Notes: generated by a model from the letters alone, not told the origin. A DNA stretch of 44,131 nucleotides from Clostridiales bacterium PH28_bin88 (GCA_000987045.1 LAKY01000046.1:1-44131), one strand, 5' to 3'; counted from the stretch's first letter, positions 16,379 through 23,287 are shown. Numbers and translations are program-made.

Positions 16379-17332
16379 ATGTGGTACCGCAAGCATTTGG
16401 TGATCTTGCTGGTGGTTGTTGCCCTGGCGGTCCTGTCAGCGGGCTGTCCCGGACCTGCCAGAAAGCCGGGAGTGCCCGGAGGTCCTGGAGGCCTGCGTCA
16501 AGAACCAACCATCTCTTTATTCATCAATGAAACCGGCGAAAAGAAGAATATCAAGATTGAGGAGTACTTGGAGGGTGTGGTTGCAGCGGAAATGGACCCC
16601 TCCTGGGAAATTAACGCTTTAGCTGCCCAGGCCATCCTGGCGCGCACCTTTACCATGAAGAAGATCCAGGAAGGTGGTGTCAGAGAGCGCGGCGTGGACG
16701 CATCTACCGATGTGAAGGAATTTCAGGCCTACGCCCCGGAAAAGATTAATGACCGAGTCCGCCAGGCGGTAAGGATGACCCGCGGTGAGGTCGTAACATA
16801 CAAGGGTAATTACATTAACGGCTGGTTCCACGCCGACGGTGGGGGAAAGACGGCGGCCTCCGCCAACGAGGGCCTCGCCTTTAAGAAGGAGCCTACCCCG
16901 TACATCAAGAGCGTTAAGGACCCGGGGTTCAACATCACCGTGCCGGAGAACAAGTCATGGACCGCCCGTTTCCCCGCGGAGCAGGTGCGGGCGGCGGTGA
17001 AGCAATCCGCCGGCCAGGATCCCGGCAGTATCACGGAGGCAAGGGTGGTAGCCCGGGGCCCTTCCGGAAGGGCTACTACCGTGCGGGTCGGTAGTGTTAC
17101 CTTGAGTGCTCCGGCTTTACGGCTGGCATTGGGTAACGATCAGATGCGTTCCACCCTTTTGAGCAAGTTTGCAGTGGAGGGAGGGGCGCTGGTAGTCAGC
17201 GGCAGGGGGTACGGCCACGGGGTCGGGATGAGCCAGTGGGGAGCCCGTGCCATGGCCCAACAGGGGAAAAAGCCCGAAGACATCGTAAATTTCTTCTTCC
17301 GGGGAGTTATCATAGAAAAGCGGTGGCAATAA
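16379..17332 (+). CDS. SpoIID/LytB-domain lipoprotein
   Basis: This is a 317-residue secreted protein of the SpoIID/LytB family, whose founder is a lytic transglycosylase that trims glycan strands during engulfment. The N-terminal signal peptide ends in lipobox LSAGC. A SpoIID fold follows: EEYLEGVVAAEMDPSWEINALAAQAILARTF (about 62-92) includes the catalytic-type Glu in AAEM. The C-terminal RGYGHGVGMSQWGARAMAQQGK motif is intact. ATG 16379 has GTAAGGGGGT just upstream. It sits between rqcP and yabP, an uncommon place, while spoIID is normally elsewhere. It may therefore be a paralogue rather than SpoIID itself. Confidence 0.9.
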   Translation: MWYRKHLVILLVVVALAVLSAGCPGPARKPGVPGGPGGLRQEPTISLFINETGEKKNIKIEEYLEGVVAAEMDPSWEINALAAQAILARTFTMKKIQEGGVRERGVDASTDVKEFQAYAPEKINDRVRQAVRMTRGEVVTYKGNYINGWFHADGGGKTAASANEGLAFKKEPTPYIKSVKDPGFNITVPENKSWTARFPAEQVRAAVKQSAGQDPGSITEARVVARGPSGRATTVRVGSVTLSAPALRLALGNDQMRSTLLSKFAVEGGALVVSGRGYGHGVGMSQWGARAMAQQGKKPEDIVNFFFRGVIIEKRWQ

Positions 17333-17436
17333 GGAGGCAGGAGGTAAGAAGCAGGAAGCAGGATTGTTTGAGGGGAATTGGCTGCGCCAATTCCTTCTAT
17401 TTTTCCTGCCTCCTGCTTCCAGCTTCCAGCCTCTTG
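17333..17436. repeat. Intergenic repeat tract with perfect AATTGGC core hairpin
   Basis: It begins directly after the SpoIID-like stop with GGAGGCAGGAGGTAAGAAGC words. The core is GGAATTGGC (17374-17382)-TGC-GCCAATTCC (17386-17394), a 9-bp perfect stem, followed by TTCTATTTTT and CCTGCCTCCTGCTTCCAGC. The outer arms are partly complementary. The T-rich flank could make it act as a terminator. Confidence 0.85.
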
Positions 17437-17499
17437 TAACAGAAATTACCGTCATATGTCCGCTGCGGGGCGAATAGAGTGTTATCGGGGGGGAGGACC

Positions 17500-17781
17500 A
17501 TGGTCGAAGAACGGCGCCACCAATTACAACTAGTAAACCGGGAACAGCTAAGCGTAACTGGTGTCTCTCATGTGGCCAATTACGATGACAGCGAGATCTT
17601 GTTGGACACCAAGATGGGTGCCCTGATACTCAAAGGTGAGGGCCTCAATATCGTTCACTTGGATGTTGAACAGGGTAACTTGTCGGTTTCGGGGCAGATC
17701 ACCAGCCTGGTTTATTCAAATCAGGACGTCAGGGGCGGATCCGGACGGCGTAAGGCTATCTGGCAACGCCTGCTAAAGTAA
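17500..17781 (+). CDS. yabP: YabP sporulation protein
   Basis: This 93-residue protein is of the YabP family, which is made in the mother cell and needed for cortex formation in Bacillus. The body VNREQLSVTGVSHVANYDDSEILLDTKMGALILKGEGLNIVHLDVEQGNLSVSG is the conserved family core of beta strands. ATG 17500 is chosen because GGGGGGAGGACC lies directly before it; the open frame upstream from 17479 adds nothing conserved. It is followed 16 nt later by yabQ. Confidence 0.95.
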   Translation: MVEERRHQLQLVNREQLSVTGVSHVANYDDSEILLDTKMGALILKGEGLNIVHLDVEQGNLSVSGQITSLVYSNQDVRGGSGRRKAIWQRLLK

Positions 17782-17797
17782 CCGGGAATCCCAAACG

Positions 17798-18310
17798 ATG
17801 ATTTCAGTCTTTGACCAGGTGCGTGCCTTTGCCCTGACCATTGGTATCGGTGGCATCATAGGGGTCCTATTCGACCTGTACCGGGCATGGCGCTACTTGG
17901 CCAGGCCGAATCAGGTGCTCACCTACCTGGGTGATGCGCTGGTTTGGCTGGTCCTCACCCCCACTGCGTTCTACTTGTTGCTGTTGAGTAACGGTGGCGA
18001 GTTACGGTTCTATGTTTTTCTCGGGCTGGTCCTGGGGTTCGGGTTGCACCTGCGCTGGATGAGTCGCAAGACAGTATTCTTTTGGCGCAGGATGCTATAC
18101 CTTGTGGGGCGGGGTTGGCGTCTTGGTGTAGTGGTGACCCTTTTTCCCGTATGGGTAGGTAAGAAGATCCTGCACTGGCCACTGGGGTTGTTAAGCCTGG
18201 GATTATGGCATTTCGGGAGGGTTGTTAAAATACTGGGACGCCAACTAACCGGCGGGATGGCCCTTAGTTGGCGACGTTGGACACGCGGACGCCGTACCCC
18301 GCCCACTTAA
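17798..18310 (+). CDS. yabQ: YabQ spore cortex membrane protein
   Basis: This is a 170-residue membrane protein with about four hydrophobic segments and a basic C-terminus. VFDQVRAFALTIGIGGIIGVLFDLYRAWRYL and the FYVFLGLVLGFGLHLRWMS segment fit YabQ, which localises to the outer forespore membrane and is required for cortex assembly. The start ATG 17798 has a weak ribosome-binding site (CCGGGAAT), suggesting translational coupling to yabP. The C-terminal RRWTRGRRTPPT tail is poorly conserved in general. Confidence 0.92.
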   Translation: MISVFDQVRAFALTIGIGGIIGVLFDLYRAWRYLARPNQVLTYLGDALVWLVLTPTAFYLLLLSNGGELRFYVFLGLVLGFGLHLRWMSRKTVFFWRRMLYLVGRGWRLGVVVTLFPVWVGKKILHWPLGLLSLGLWHFGRVVKILGRQLTGGMALSWRRWTRGRRTPPT

Positions 18311-18352
18311 CAAGAGGCAGGAGGTAAGAAGCAGGAAGCAAGAGGTAGAGTC
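18311..18352. repeat. Half copy of the GAGGCAGGAGG intergenic tract
   Basis: Right after the yabQ stop, AAGAGGCAGGAGGTAAGAAGCAGGAAGCA repeats the left arm of the tract at 17333 almost exactly, but no AATTGGC core or right arm follows. It is a solo arm. Confidence 0.7.
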
Positions 18353-18448
18353 GGTGGCGGCTCGGGATTTCCTGGATTGCCCATGGGGCAGAGATGGTTG
18401 TTAAAAGTGTTATGGAGACTCGCACCGGGAAGGGAACCCACTCAAAAG

Positions 18449-18594
18449 TTATCCACACAGCTGTGATGGAAAGCCATCGCGGCTTTTTTTCTTGGAAAAG
18501 AAGGAATATCAGCGGAGACCACGAATAATTTGTACACAATACGTACTAAGAATGTACAATATTTGTCCACAAAATGTGGATATCCTGTGGATAA
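18449..18594. promoter_or_regulatory. Cluster of DnaA-box-like sites
   Basis: Two perfect TTATCCACA boxes occur: 18449-18457 (plus) and 18586-18594 (minus, read as TGTGGATAA). Three one-mismatch boxes also occur: TTGTACACA 18530-18538, TTGTCCACA 18563-18571 and ATATCCACA on minus at 18575-18583. The last three sites are 3-4 nt apart. The surroundings are AT-rich. The small HTH gene starts 35 nt downstream. Confidence 0.7.
18470..18490 (+). terminator. Short terminator after yabQ
   Basis: AAAGCC (18470-18475) pairs with GGCTTT (18481-18486), followed by four Ts. It lies within the DnaA-box interval and would separate yabQ from the HTH gene. Confidence 0.6.
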
Positions 18595-18628
18595 GAGAAT
18601 GGATAACCCCGGCGAAGGCGGGTAGCTA

Positions 18629-18856
18629 ATGCACATTGAAATCCGAGGGGCGGAGAGACTCAGCTTTCGGGAAAGACAGGTGGTAACCCTGAAAGAGATG
18701 GGTCGTTCCACGGAACAGATCTCCCAACAACTGGGTTTGAGTTCTAGTACCGTGGCAACCCTTTATCATCGTGCCCGTGGAAAAGGATATGAAGTAGTAA
18801 TCGTGATCCCCGGTGATTCCATGGGCCTGTTTGAAAACCTTGCGGAGGAGGAATAG
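18629..18856 (+). CDS. Small HTH protein (sigma-70 region 4 / LuxR-like)
   Basis: This is a 75-residue protein. LSFRERQVVTLKEMGRSTEQISQQLGLSSSTVATLYHRARGK is a clear tetrahelical HTH of the type found in sigma-70 region 4 and GerE/LuxR proteins. There is no other domain; the tail VVIVIPGDSMGLFENLAEEE is acidic. The start ATG 18629 has only a modest GGCGGGT site. It is probably cotranscribed with divIC, 4 nt downstream of its stop. Upstream lies the DnaA-box cluster. I do not recognise a named family member. It could be a regulator tied to replication state or a sigma-binding protein. Confidence 0.75.
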   Translation: MHIEIRGAERLSFRERQVVTLKEMGRSTEQISQQLGLSSSTVATLYHRARGKGYEVVIVIPGDSMGLFENLAEEE

Positions 18857-18860
18857 CAAG

Positions 18861-19256
18861 ATGTACCCGGTTCCCAAGAATTATCCGGTACGGGGAGAGC
18901 CGAAAGCCCACCCGAGACACCGTAAGAGAAAAATAGTATTCCGGCCCAAGGCCCGGGTATTTCTCCTGCTGGCGGTGGTGGGTTACGTGCTTTTTTCCTT
19001 CGGGCGTTTGGAATGGAAAGAGCGACAGATAGAAAAGGAGTTTCTATTCTACCAGTCGCAAAAACAGGCACTGGAGGCACAGGCCCGGGAACTGGAAGCC
19101 GAAATCCAGGCCATGAATTCCAGGGCCTTTGTGGAAAGAATTGCCCGGCAGGAACTGGGGTTAATTTACCCGGGCGAAAAGGTGCTTATGCGGGCCGAAC
19201 CAGGAGATGTGCTGCCGCTGGAACCTAGTGATCCCAAGGCCGATATCAGGGACTAG
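18861..19256 (+). CDS. divIC: Septum formation initiator DivIC (FtsB/FtsL type)
   Basis: This is a 131-residue bitopic division protein. It has a basic cytoplasmic N-terminus (residues 1-32), one membrane segment (ARVFLLLAVVGYVLFSF), then a coiled coil (ERQIEKEFLFYQSQKQALEAQARELEAEI) and RIARQELGLIYPGEKVL, the FtsB/DivIC-type end. It assembles with FtsL and DivIB in the divisome. GGAGGAGG lies 9 nt upstream of ATG 18861. Position after yabQ matches Bacillus, apart from the inserted HTH gene. Confidence 0.93.
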   Translation: MYPVPKNYPVRGEPKAHPRHRKRKIVFRPKARVFLLLAVVGYVLFSFGRLEWKERQIEKEFLFYQSQKQALEAQARELEAEIQAMNSRAFVERIARQELGLIYPGEKVLMRAEPGDVLPLEPSDPKADIRD

Positions 19257-19312
19257 GCTGTAATGGACCGTATCGGCAAATAAAATGGCGATTCCTGGCG
19301 ATTTCGTGAGTA

Positions 19313-19342
19313 TTGACACAAGGATCTCCCCTGTTCTATAAT
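19313..19342 (+). promoter_or_regulatory. Consensus sigma-A promoter for the S1-domain gene
   Basis: Perfect TTGACA (19313-19318), 18 nt, perfect TATAAT (19337-19342). AGGAGG of the gene follows at 19364. Confidence 0.88.
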
Positions 19343-19381
19343 AGAAATAGCGCATTGAAGAACAGGAGGAATTTTCTTAGT

Positions 19382-19774
19382 ATGGCCATTGCAGTAGGCA
19401 ACATTGTGGAAGGGGTGGTCACGGGGATCACTAAGTTTGGTGCCTTTGTGGAACTCCCCGGAGGGGTGACCGGTCTCGTGCACATTTCTGAGGTTGCCGA
19501 CGCCTATGTCAAGGATGTGAAGGATTACCTGAAGGAAAGGGATCGAGTTCGGGTCAAGGTGATTAACGTCGACGACAGTGGTAAAATCGGTCTTTCCATC
19601 AAGCAAGCCAGCCCCGATTACGACCCGTACCACCGCCAGCGACGGCACCGTCCTACTTCAACCTCTTTCGAGGATAAGCTGGCCAAGTTTATGAAAGAAA
19701 GCGACGAACGCCTGACGGATCTCCGCCGTAATACCGATTCGAAGCGAGGGGGGCGCGGAGCCAGCAGGATGTAA
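19382..19774 (+). CDS. S1 RNA-binding domain protein (YabR-type)
   Basis: This is a 130-residue protein with one S1 domain in residues 1-75: VGNIVEGVVTGITKFGAFVELPGGVTGLVHISEVAD and the end VRVKVINVDDSGKIGLSIKQ. The C-terminal half is charged, with FEDKLAKFMKESDERL and an RGG-like basic end (SKRGGRGASRM). YabR and related general stress proteins bind RNA and the ribosome; the exact role is unclear. It has its own consensus promoter. ATG 19382 is taken; the open frame from 19313 would start inside the promoter. Confidence 0.93.
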   Translation: MAIAVGNIVEGVVTGITKFGAFVELPGGVTGLVHISEVADAYVKDVKDYLKERDRVRVKVINVDDSGKIGLSIKQASPDYDPYHRQRRHRPTSTSFEDKLAKFMKESDERLTDLRRNTDSKRGGRGASRM

Positions 19775-19793
19775 ATAAATAATATAGTAAAAG

Positions 19794-19820
19794 AAGCATT
19801 CCCTCATGGGAATGCTTTAA
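19794..19820 (+). terminator. Hairpin terminator after the S1-domain gene
   Basis: AAGCATTCCC (19794-19803) pairs perfectly with GGGAATGCTT (19808-19817) around TCAT. The T-run is short (CTTTAA). Confidence 0.75.
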
Positions 19821-19844
19821 TAAGGGGCGGCAGCCCCTAGCGGA

Positions 19845-19898
19845 CAAGAAAGGCGACTTCCGATAAACCGCCGAAGGCGATGAAAGTCGCCTTTCTTG
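19845..19898 (+). ncRNA. Candidate structured leader upstream of the Ppx-like gene
   Basis: CAAGAAAGGCGACTT (19845-19859) pairs perfectly over 15 bp with AAGTCGCCTTTCTTG (19884-19898). The 24-nt apical part holds CGCC-GAA-GGCG (19869-19879) with unpaired TCCGATAAAC and ATG(A) on either side. There is no T-run, so it is not a simple terminator. No known riboswitch was recognised. The gene starts 38 nt after the stem. Confidence 0.45.
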
Positions 19899-19936
19899 AT
19901 GTATGGGGAATCTCCCCAAATTTCGGAGGTGGCGTG

Positions 19937-20821
19937 ATGTCTCTCTATGCCGCGATTGATATCGGGACCAATTCTACCCGCCTGCTGGTTGCTGAAGTCT
20001 TGCGAGGCAGGGTATATCCGGTGCATACGGCCATGGATATTACCAGGCTTGGGGAGGGCCTTCAGGAAAGCCCGGTTTTAAGTGAGGAGGCAATGAACCG
20101 TACCTTCAAGGCGCTAACCGGGTTTCAGGAGACGATGGGAAAGTATCCCCTGGAGGGGTTAGATGTGGTTGCCACCAGTGCCGTCCGGGACGCGAAAAAC
20201 GGTACCGGATTCGCGGCACAGGCGTCTCATGTCCTTGGTGTACCGGTACGGGTGATTAGCGGCGGTGAGGAAGCACGGTTAAGCTACCGGGGGGCGGTTA
20301 CAGCCACCGGCGCAGACGGGGATCCGGTAGTGGTGGATATCGGCGGCGGAAGCACAGAAATCATCTACCGGCTAAGGACAGGAGAATTCATGTTTCACAG
20401 CAATGACGTAGGGGCGGTGCGGTGCACCGAAAACGGTCATTCAGAGGAAGATATATTAAAGGTGCTTCGTCCCGACATTAACCGCATCCGGGAACTACCG
20501 GAAGTCTTCCTGATCGGGGTAGGGGGTAGCATCACCACCCTGGCTGCCCTGGAACAGGAGATGGTGACCTATAATCCCGACGCCGTGCATGGATACTTGC
20601 TGCCCTACCAGGCGGTGGTTCGCTGGAAAACCGCACTTTCATCCATGCCTTTGGAGGAAAGGAAGCGGGTACCCGGCCTGCAGCCCGGGAGAGCCGATAT
20701 CATCGTGGCGGGGATTACCATTCTTTTGGTCATTCTAAAATACCTGGACGCCCCCGGATTGACGGTCAGTGAAGCGGATATCCTTCACGGAATGGTGCTG
20801 GAGATGGCAGAACGGGGTTAA
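19937..20821 (+). CDS. Ppx/GppA-family phosphatase
   Basis: This is a 294-residue protein of the Ppx/GppA ASKHA-fold family, which hydrolyses polyphosphate or pppGpp. MSLYAAIDIGTNSTRLLVAE is the phosphate-1 loop, ATSAVRDAKNG the connecting strand, VDIGGGSTEII the phosphate-2 loop and GVGGSITTLAAL the adenosine-side loop. Short single-domain form, as is common in Firmicutes; the C-terminal HD domain of long Ppx is absent. ATG 19937 follows CGGAGGTGG. Substrate choice between polyphosphate and guanosine pentaphosphate is not decidable from sequence. Its stop overlaps the convergent L,D-transpeptidase stop by 4 nt. Confidence 0.92.
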   Translation: MSLYAAIDIGTNSTRLLVAEVLRGRVYPVHTAMDITRLGEGLQESPVLSEEAMNRTFKALTGFQETMGKYPLEGLDVVATSAVRDAKNGTGFAAQASHVLGVPVRVISGGEEARLSYRGAVTATGADGDPVVVDIGGGSTEIIYRLRTGEFMFHSNDVGAVRCTENGHSEEDILKVLRPDINRIRELPEVFLIGVGGSITTLAALEQEMVTYNPDAVHGYLLPYQAVVRWKTALSSMPLEERKRVPGLQPGRADIIVAGITILLVILKYLDAPGLTVSEADILHGMVLEMAERG

Positions 20822-21756
20822 AATCCTAATGCCTTGTAGCTCTGCTCGTCGATGACCCCGTCAGCGGGCAGCCCTGCCAGTAGCTGAAAGTATTTCATGG
20901 CTAACTGGGTCATCTGCCCGTAACGGCCGTCCGCCCCGCCCCAGTAGAGTCCCATATCCTGCAACCGGACCTGGATCAGCACCACGTCCTGGCCGGATGC
21001 ACCCGGGCGAATGGTCCGGCGGCGGTATCCCGGAAAGAACTTGGGTTGACCGACCACCCGTACCCGGGTGCCGACAGTGATCCAGGGAAAGATCTCCTCC
21101 ACGTGCCGGTTGTGCATGCGGATGCATCCATGGGAAGCCGAACTGCCTATGGACCAGGGCTTATTCGTGCCATGGATCCCGTAAATCCCCCACGGGACGT
21201 TGATCCCGATCCAGCGGGTACCGAACCCACCACCCCAGTTTGTGCTTTTATGGTTAACCTTCCACTCTCCCACGGGGGAGGGCGTTTTGCTTTTCCCGAC
21301 AGCTATCGGGTAGGTTCTGTAGGGTTGCCCGTCGGACGTGATGGTGAGGGTGCGCTTATCCATATCAACTACTATCTCAACCTTGCCGGAGGGAGATGGA
21401 GGGTTTTTCGTGACTGCCGGGGCCAAGCCGATACCCAATGCATCCCAGGTAGCTGGACCCACTCTGCCGTCGGCAGCCAACCGGTAGGCGGCCTGCAAGG
21501 CCCGCACCGCACGTTCTGTCTGTTCGCCAAAGACACCATCGACAGGGCCGTGGTAGAAACCCAGTTGCCCCAGCCGTAACTGCAGTTCCTCGACATCCGG
21601 TCCTACCGTTACCGGATGGCTGTAAAAGAGCACCCGGTTATTATCGTCACACCCCCAGATGGCATCGGGTTGACCCGCGAACAAGGCCGCCGGAGCGCAA
21701 AGCCAACCGGCTATCAGGATAATGGTGGCTATCGCATAGTGTTTACCCAAATTCAA
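20818..21756 (-). CDS. L,D-transpeptidase with two peptidoglycan-binding domains
   Basis: This is a 312-residue exported enzyme, the only minus-strand gene in the window. A signal peptide (to about residue 28, ALFAG) is followed by a PG_binding_1 domain (VEELQLRLGQLGFYHGPVDGVFGEQTERAVRALQ). The YkuD catalytic domain has IHGTNKPWSIG and SHGCIRMHN, with the active Cys near residue 211. A second PG-binding repeat ends the protein (QVRLQDMGLYWGGADGRYG). It makes 3-3 crosslinks or attaches proteins to the wall; in spores such enzymes act on coat or cortex. TTG start behind CGGAGGGG. A WGCDDNNRVLFYSHP stretch precedes the first repeat. Confidence 0.93.
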   Translation of the reverse strand: MNLGKHYAIATIILIAGWLCAPAALFAGQPDAIWGCDDNNRVLFYSHPVTVGPDVEELQLRLGQLGFYHGPVDGVFGEQTERAVRALQAAYRLAADGRVGPATWDALGIGLAPAVTKNPPSPSGKVEIVVDMDKRTLTITSDGQPYRTYPIAVGKSKTPSPVGEWKVNHKSTNWGGGFGTRWIGINVPWGIYGIHGTNKPWSIGSSASHGCIRMHNRHVEEIFPWITVGTRVRVVGQPKFFPGYRRRTIRPGASGQDVVLIQVRLQDMGLYWGGADGRYGQMTQLAMKYFQLLAGLPADGVIDEQSYKALGF

Positions 21757-22083
21757 ACCCCTCCGTCGCGCCTCTTGAAATAAGGTAGCCGGACAGCCTT
21801 TAATAGGGTGAGTGGGATGCGGGGTTTTAATGCATCAGTGATGAAGCCATAATCTGGTTAGCCTTGAGTACCATCAGACTCTCATACGGCTTTAAAGCGC
21901 ACCACTGAGGAATGAAAATGTGATTGCGCCAAGGCTTGACCATAGGCACAAGTGCTACTAAGCCCATAAATGGGCAAGTCGCCGGCAAGGAAACCCGAGC
22001 TCAAGCCGCAAACCGATTTTTCGGGATAACGGTGTCGGGGACAGGACAGAATAATAGGTGTCATTTTTTGAGGGGTTGAAAAG
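21757..22083. other. Divergent intergenic region with nested inverted repeats
   Basis: There is no gene in these 327 bases. Nested pairs read on plus are TCAGTG (21835)/CACTGA (21903), AAGCC (21844)/GGCTT (21888) and TCTG (21853)/CAGA (21875). Next come a GCAC-AA-GTGC hairpin inside GGCTT/AAGCC near 21931-21964, and GCCCAT-AA-ATGGGC at 21962-21975. Near 22031, GGTGTCGGGGACAGGACAG resembles a dispersed GTCGGGGAC-type palindrome word. It could be a structured leader of either flanking gene; no known riboswitch class fits. Confidence 0.4.
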
Positions 22084-22527
22084 ATGTCCGGTAAGGTATT
22101 TGCCCTGATTACAGCGTTGTTTTCCGGAGTGGCAATGGCTGTTCAGGGTGGCATGAACTCGGCTCTGGGGAAGATCATCGGCTTGCTGGAGGCCACTTTC
22201 GTTGTACACGGTACCGCAACAGTGATAGTAGCGGCGGCGGTGTTCCTCCTTAATATGGGGAACGGGAATCTGGGGCGAGCCGGAGAAGCCCCTTGGTATC
22301 TTTTTTTAGGCGGAATGATTGGTGTCCTGATTACCTATGGGGTAGTCGCCAGCATTCCCCGGGTGGGGGCTTGCTTGGCAACCACCGCCATAGTGGTGGG
22401 GCAGGTTTCAACCGCAATGCTGATCGACCATTTCGGGCTGTTCGGACTGCAGAAAATCCCGTTTACATGGGTACAGCTGGTAGGCCTGGCGTTGCTTGCC
22501 GCGGGGGCCAAGCTGATGCTAAGGTAA
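22084..22527 (+). CDS. YdcZ/DUF606-type DMT family transporter
   Basis: This is a 147-residue membrane protein with about five helices, of the DUF606 (YdcZ) branch of the drug/metabolite transporter superfamily. VFALITALFSGVAMAVQGGMNSALGK is the family N-terminus, and the G-rich FLGGMIGVLITYGVV and FTWVQLVGLALLAAGAKLMLR ends agree. Such short proteins usually work as dimers of inverted copies; no second copy is adjacent. The substrate is unknown. ATG 22084 lies behind GAGGGGTTG. A tRNA promoter follows directly. Confidence 0.88.
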   Translation: MSGKVFALITALFSGVAMAVQGGMNSALGKIIGLLEATFVVHGTATVIVAAAVFLLNMGNGNLGRAGEAPWYLFLGGMIGVLITYGVVASIPRVGACLATTAIVVGQVSTAMLIDHFGLFGLQKIPFTWVQLVGLALLAAGAKLMLR

Positions 22528-22537
22528 CATCTGGCCC

Positions 22538-22566
22538 TTGACATTTTGCAGGCTATAGGGCATAAT
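22538..22566 (+). promoter_or_regulatory. Strong sigma-A promoter for the tRNA cluster
   Basis: Perfect TTGACA (22538-22543), 17 nt, CATAAT (22561-22566), about 30 nt before the first tRNA. Confidence 0.85.
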
Positions 22567-22596
22567 CTAGAAGTAAGTCAGCCGAACCCTGACTGT

Positions 22597-22672
<76 letters not shown>

Positions 22673-22769
22673 TTCTAAAAACTAGAAGCTAGAGACTAGA
22701 AACTGGATAAAAGACTTAAGCGAAAAATTAAACCTCAAAATCCAGCATCCAGTTTCCAGCGTCCAATAT
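22673..22769. repeat. Repeat tract between the two tRNA-Met genes
   Basis: It begins a few bases after the CCA end with ACTAGAAGCTAGAGACTAGAAACTGGAT, and ends ATCCAGCATCCAGTTTCCAGCGTCC immediately before the next tRNA. AAACTGGAT and ATCCAGTTT are perfect complements. The AATTGGC core is degenerate (AAAAATTAAACC). Confidence 0.65.
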
Positions 22770-22846
22770 GGCGGTGTAGCTCAGCTGGTCAGAGCATACG
22801 GTTCATACCCGTAGTGTCGTTGGTTCGAATCCAACCACCGCTACCA
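22770..22846 (+). tRNA. tRNA-Met (CAT), elongator type
   Basis: GGCGGTG/CACCGCT acceptor (G1-U72 wobble as in Bacillus elongator tRNA-Met), anticodon stem TACGG/CCGTA with loop TTCATAC, T arm TTGG..TTCGAAT..CCAA, encoded A-CCA. No three-G-C signature, so not an initiator. A tRNA-Ile with modified CAT anticodon is less likely from the body sequence. Confidence 0.92.
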
Positions 22847-22990
22847 AACTCGGAAATCAGAAGTCGGAAGCCGGAAGCCAGTACAGGAAGCAGGAGCATG
22901 AGGCAGGAAGCAGGAGAAGAACAGGAATTTATACAACCAATTTTCAAGCGCTGTCTTCCTTCTAGCTTCTTGTATCTTGCATCTTGAAAC
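22847..22990. repeat. Repeat tract between tRNA-Met and tRNA-Glu
   Basis: Words GAAGTCGGAAGCCGGAAGCC, GGAAGCAGGAGCATGAGGCAGG on the left, then CTTCCTTCTAGCTTCTTGTATCTTGCATCTTG on the right. The core is degenerate (GGAATTTATACAACCAATTTTC). 22991-23064 shows nothing further. Confidence 0.65.
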
Positions 22991-23064
22991 GGACGGACCT
23001 CCCCAAGACGGAGGGGAGACTCCGCCCCGATGACTGGCATCTGGCGGCGGACTTCTTTAAATGT

Positions 23065-23140
23065 GGCCCGTTGGTCAAGTGGTCTAAGACACCGGCCTTT
23101 CACGCCGGTAACACGGGTTCGAATCCCGTACGGGTCACCA
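23065..23140 (+). tRNA. tRNA-Glu (TTC)
   Basis: Acceptor GGCCCGT/ACGGGTC, anticodon stem CCGGC/GCCGG with loop CTTTCAC, T arm ACGGG..TTCGAAT..CCCGT, encoded A-CCA. Nearly identical to Bacillus tRNA-Glu, which also lies just upstream of spoIIE. Confidence 0.96.
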
Positions 23141-23153
23141 CTTATGAGCATAG

Positions 23154-23177
23154 CCCACCGGTAACGGTGGGTTTTTT
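23154..23177 (+). terminator. Rho-independent terminator after tRNA-Glu
   Basis: CCCACCG (23154-23160) pairs with CGGTGGG (23165-23171) around GTAA, followed by six Ts. Confidence 0.92.
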
Positions 23178-23184
23178 GATTCCA

Positions 23185-23191
23185 TGTCGAA
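23185..23191 (+). promoter_or_regulatory. Candidate Spo0A box upstream of spoIIE
   Basis: TGTCGAA, the core of the 0A box, lies 97 nt before the spoIIE start, upstream of a possible -10 TATACT (23245-23250) with no good -35. That matches the Spo0A-activated sigma-A arrangement known for Bacillus spoIIE, although the site is somewhat far from the -10. Confidence 0.5.
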
Positions 23192-23287
23192 AGATAATTA
23201 CCAATATATACCTAAAGATGACATGGATTGCAGGGTGCTTGTAGTATACTCCTGGTAGCATAGAGGACAGGTGGGTGATAGCGGTCC

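Noticed and set aside
19860..19883. Glycine or c-di-GMP riboswitch suggested by GATAAACC and GCCGAAGGC words
   Set aside because: The rest of either consensus is missing and the outer 15-bp stem does not fit their known architecture.
22789..23151. 120-residue minus-strand open frame through the tRNA region
   Set aside because: It is the antisense translation of two tRNA genes and a repeat tract, a common false prediction.
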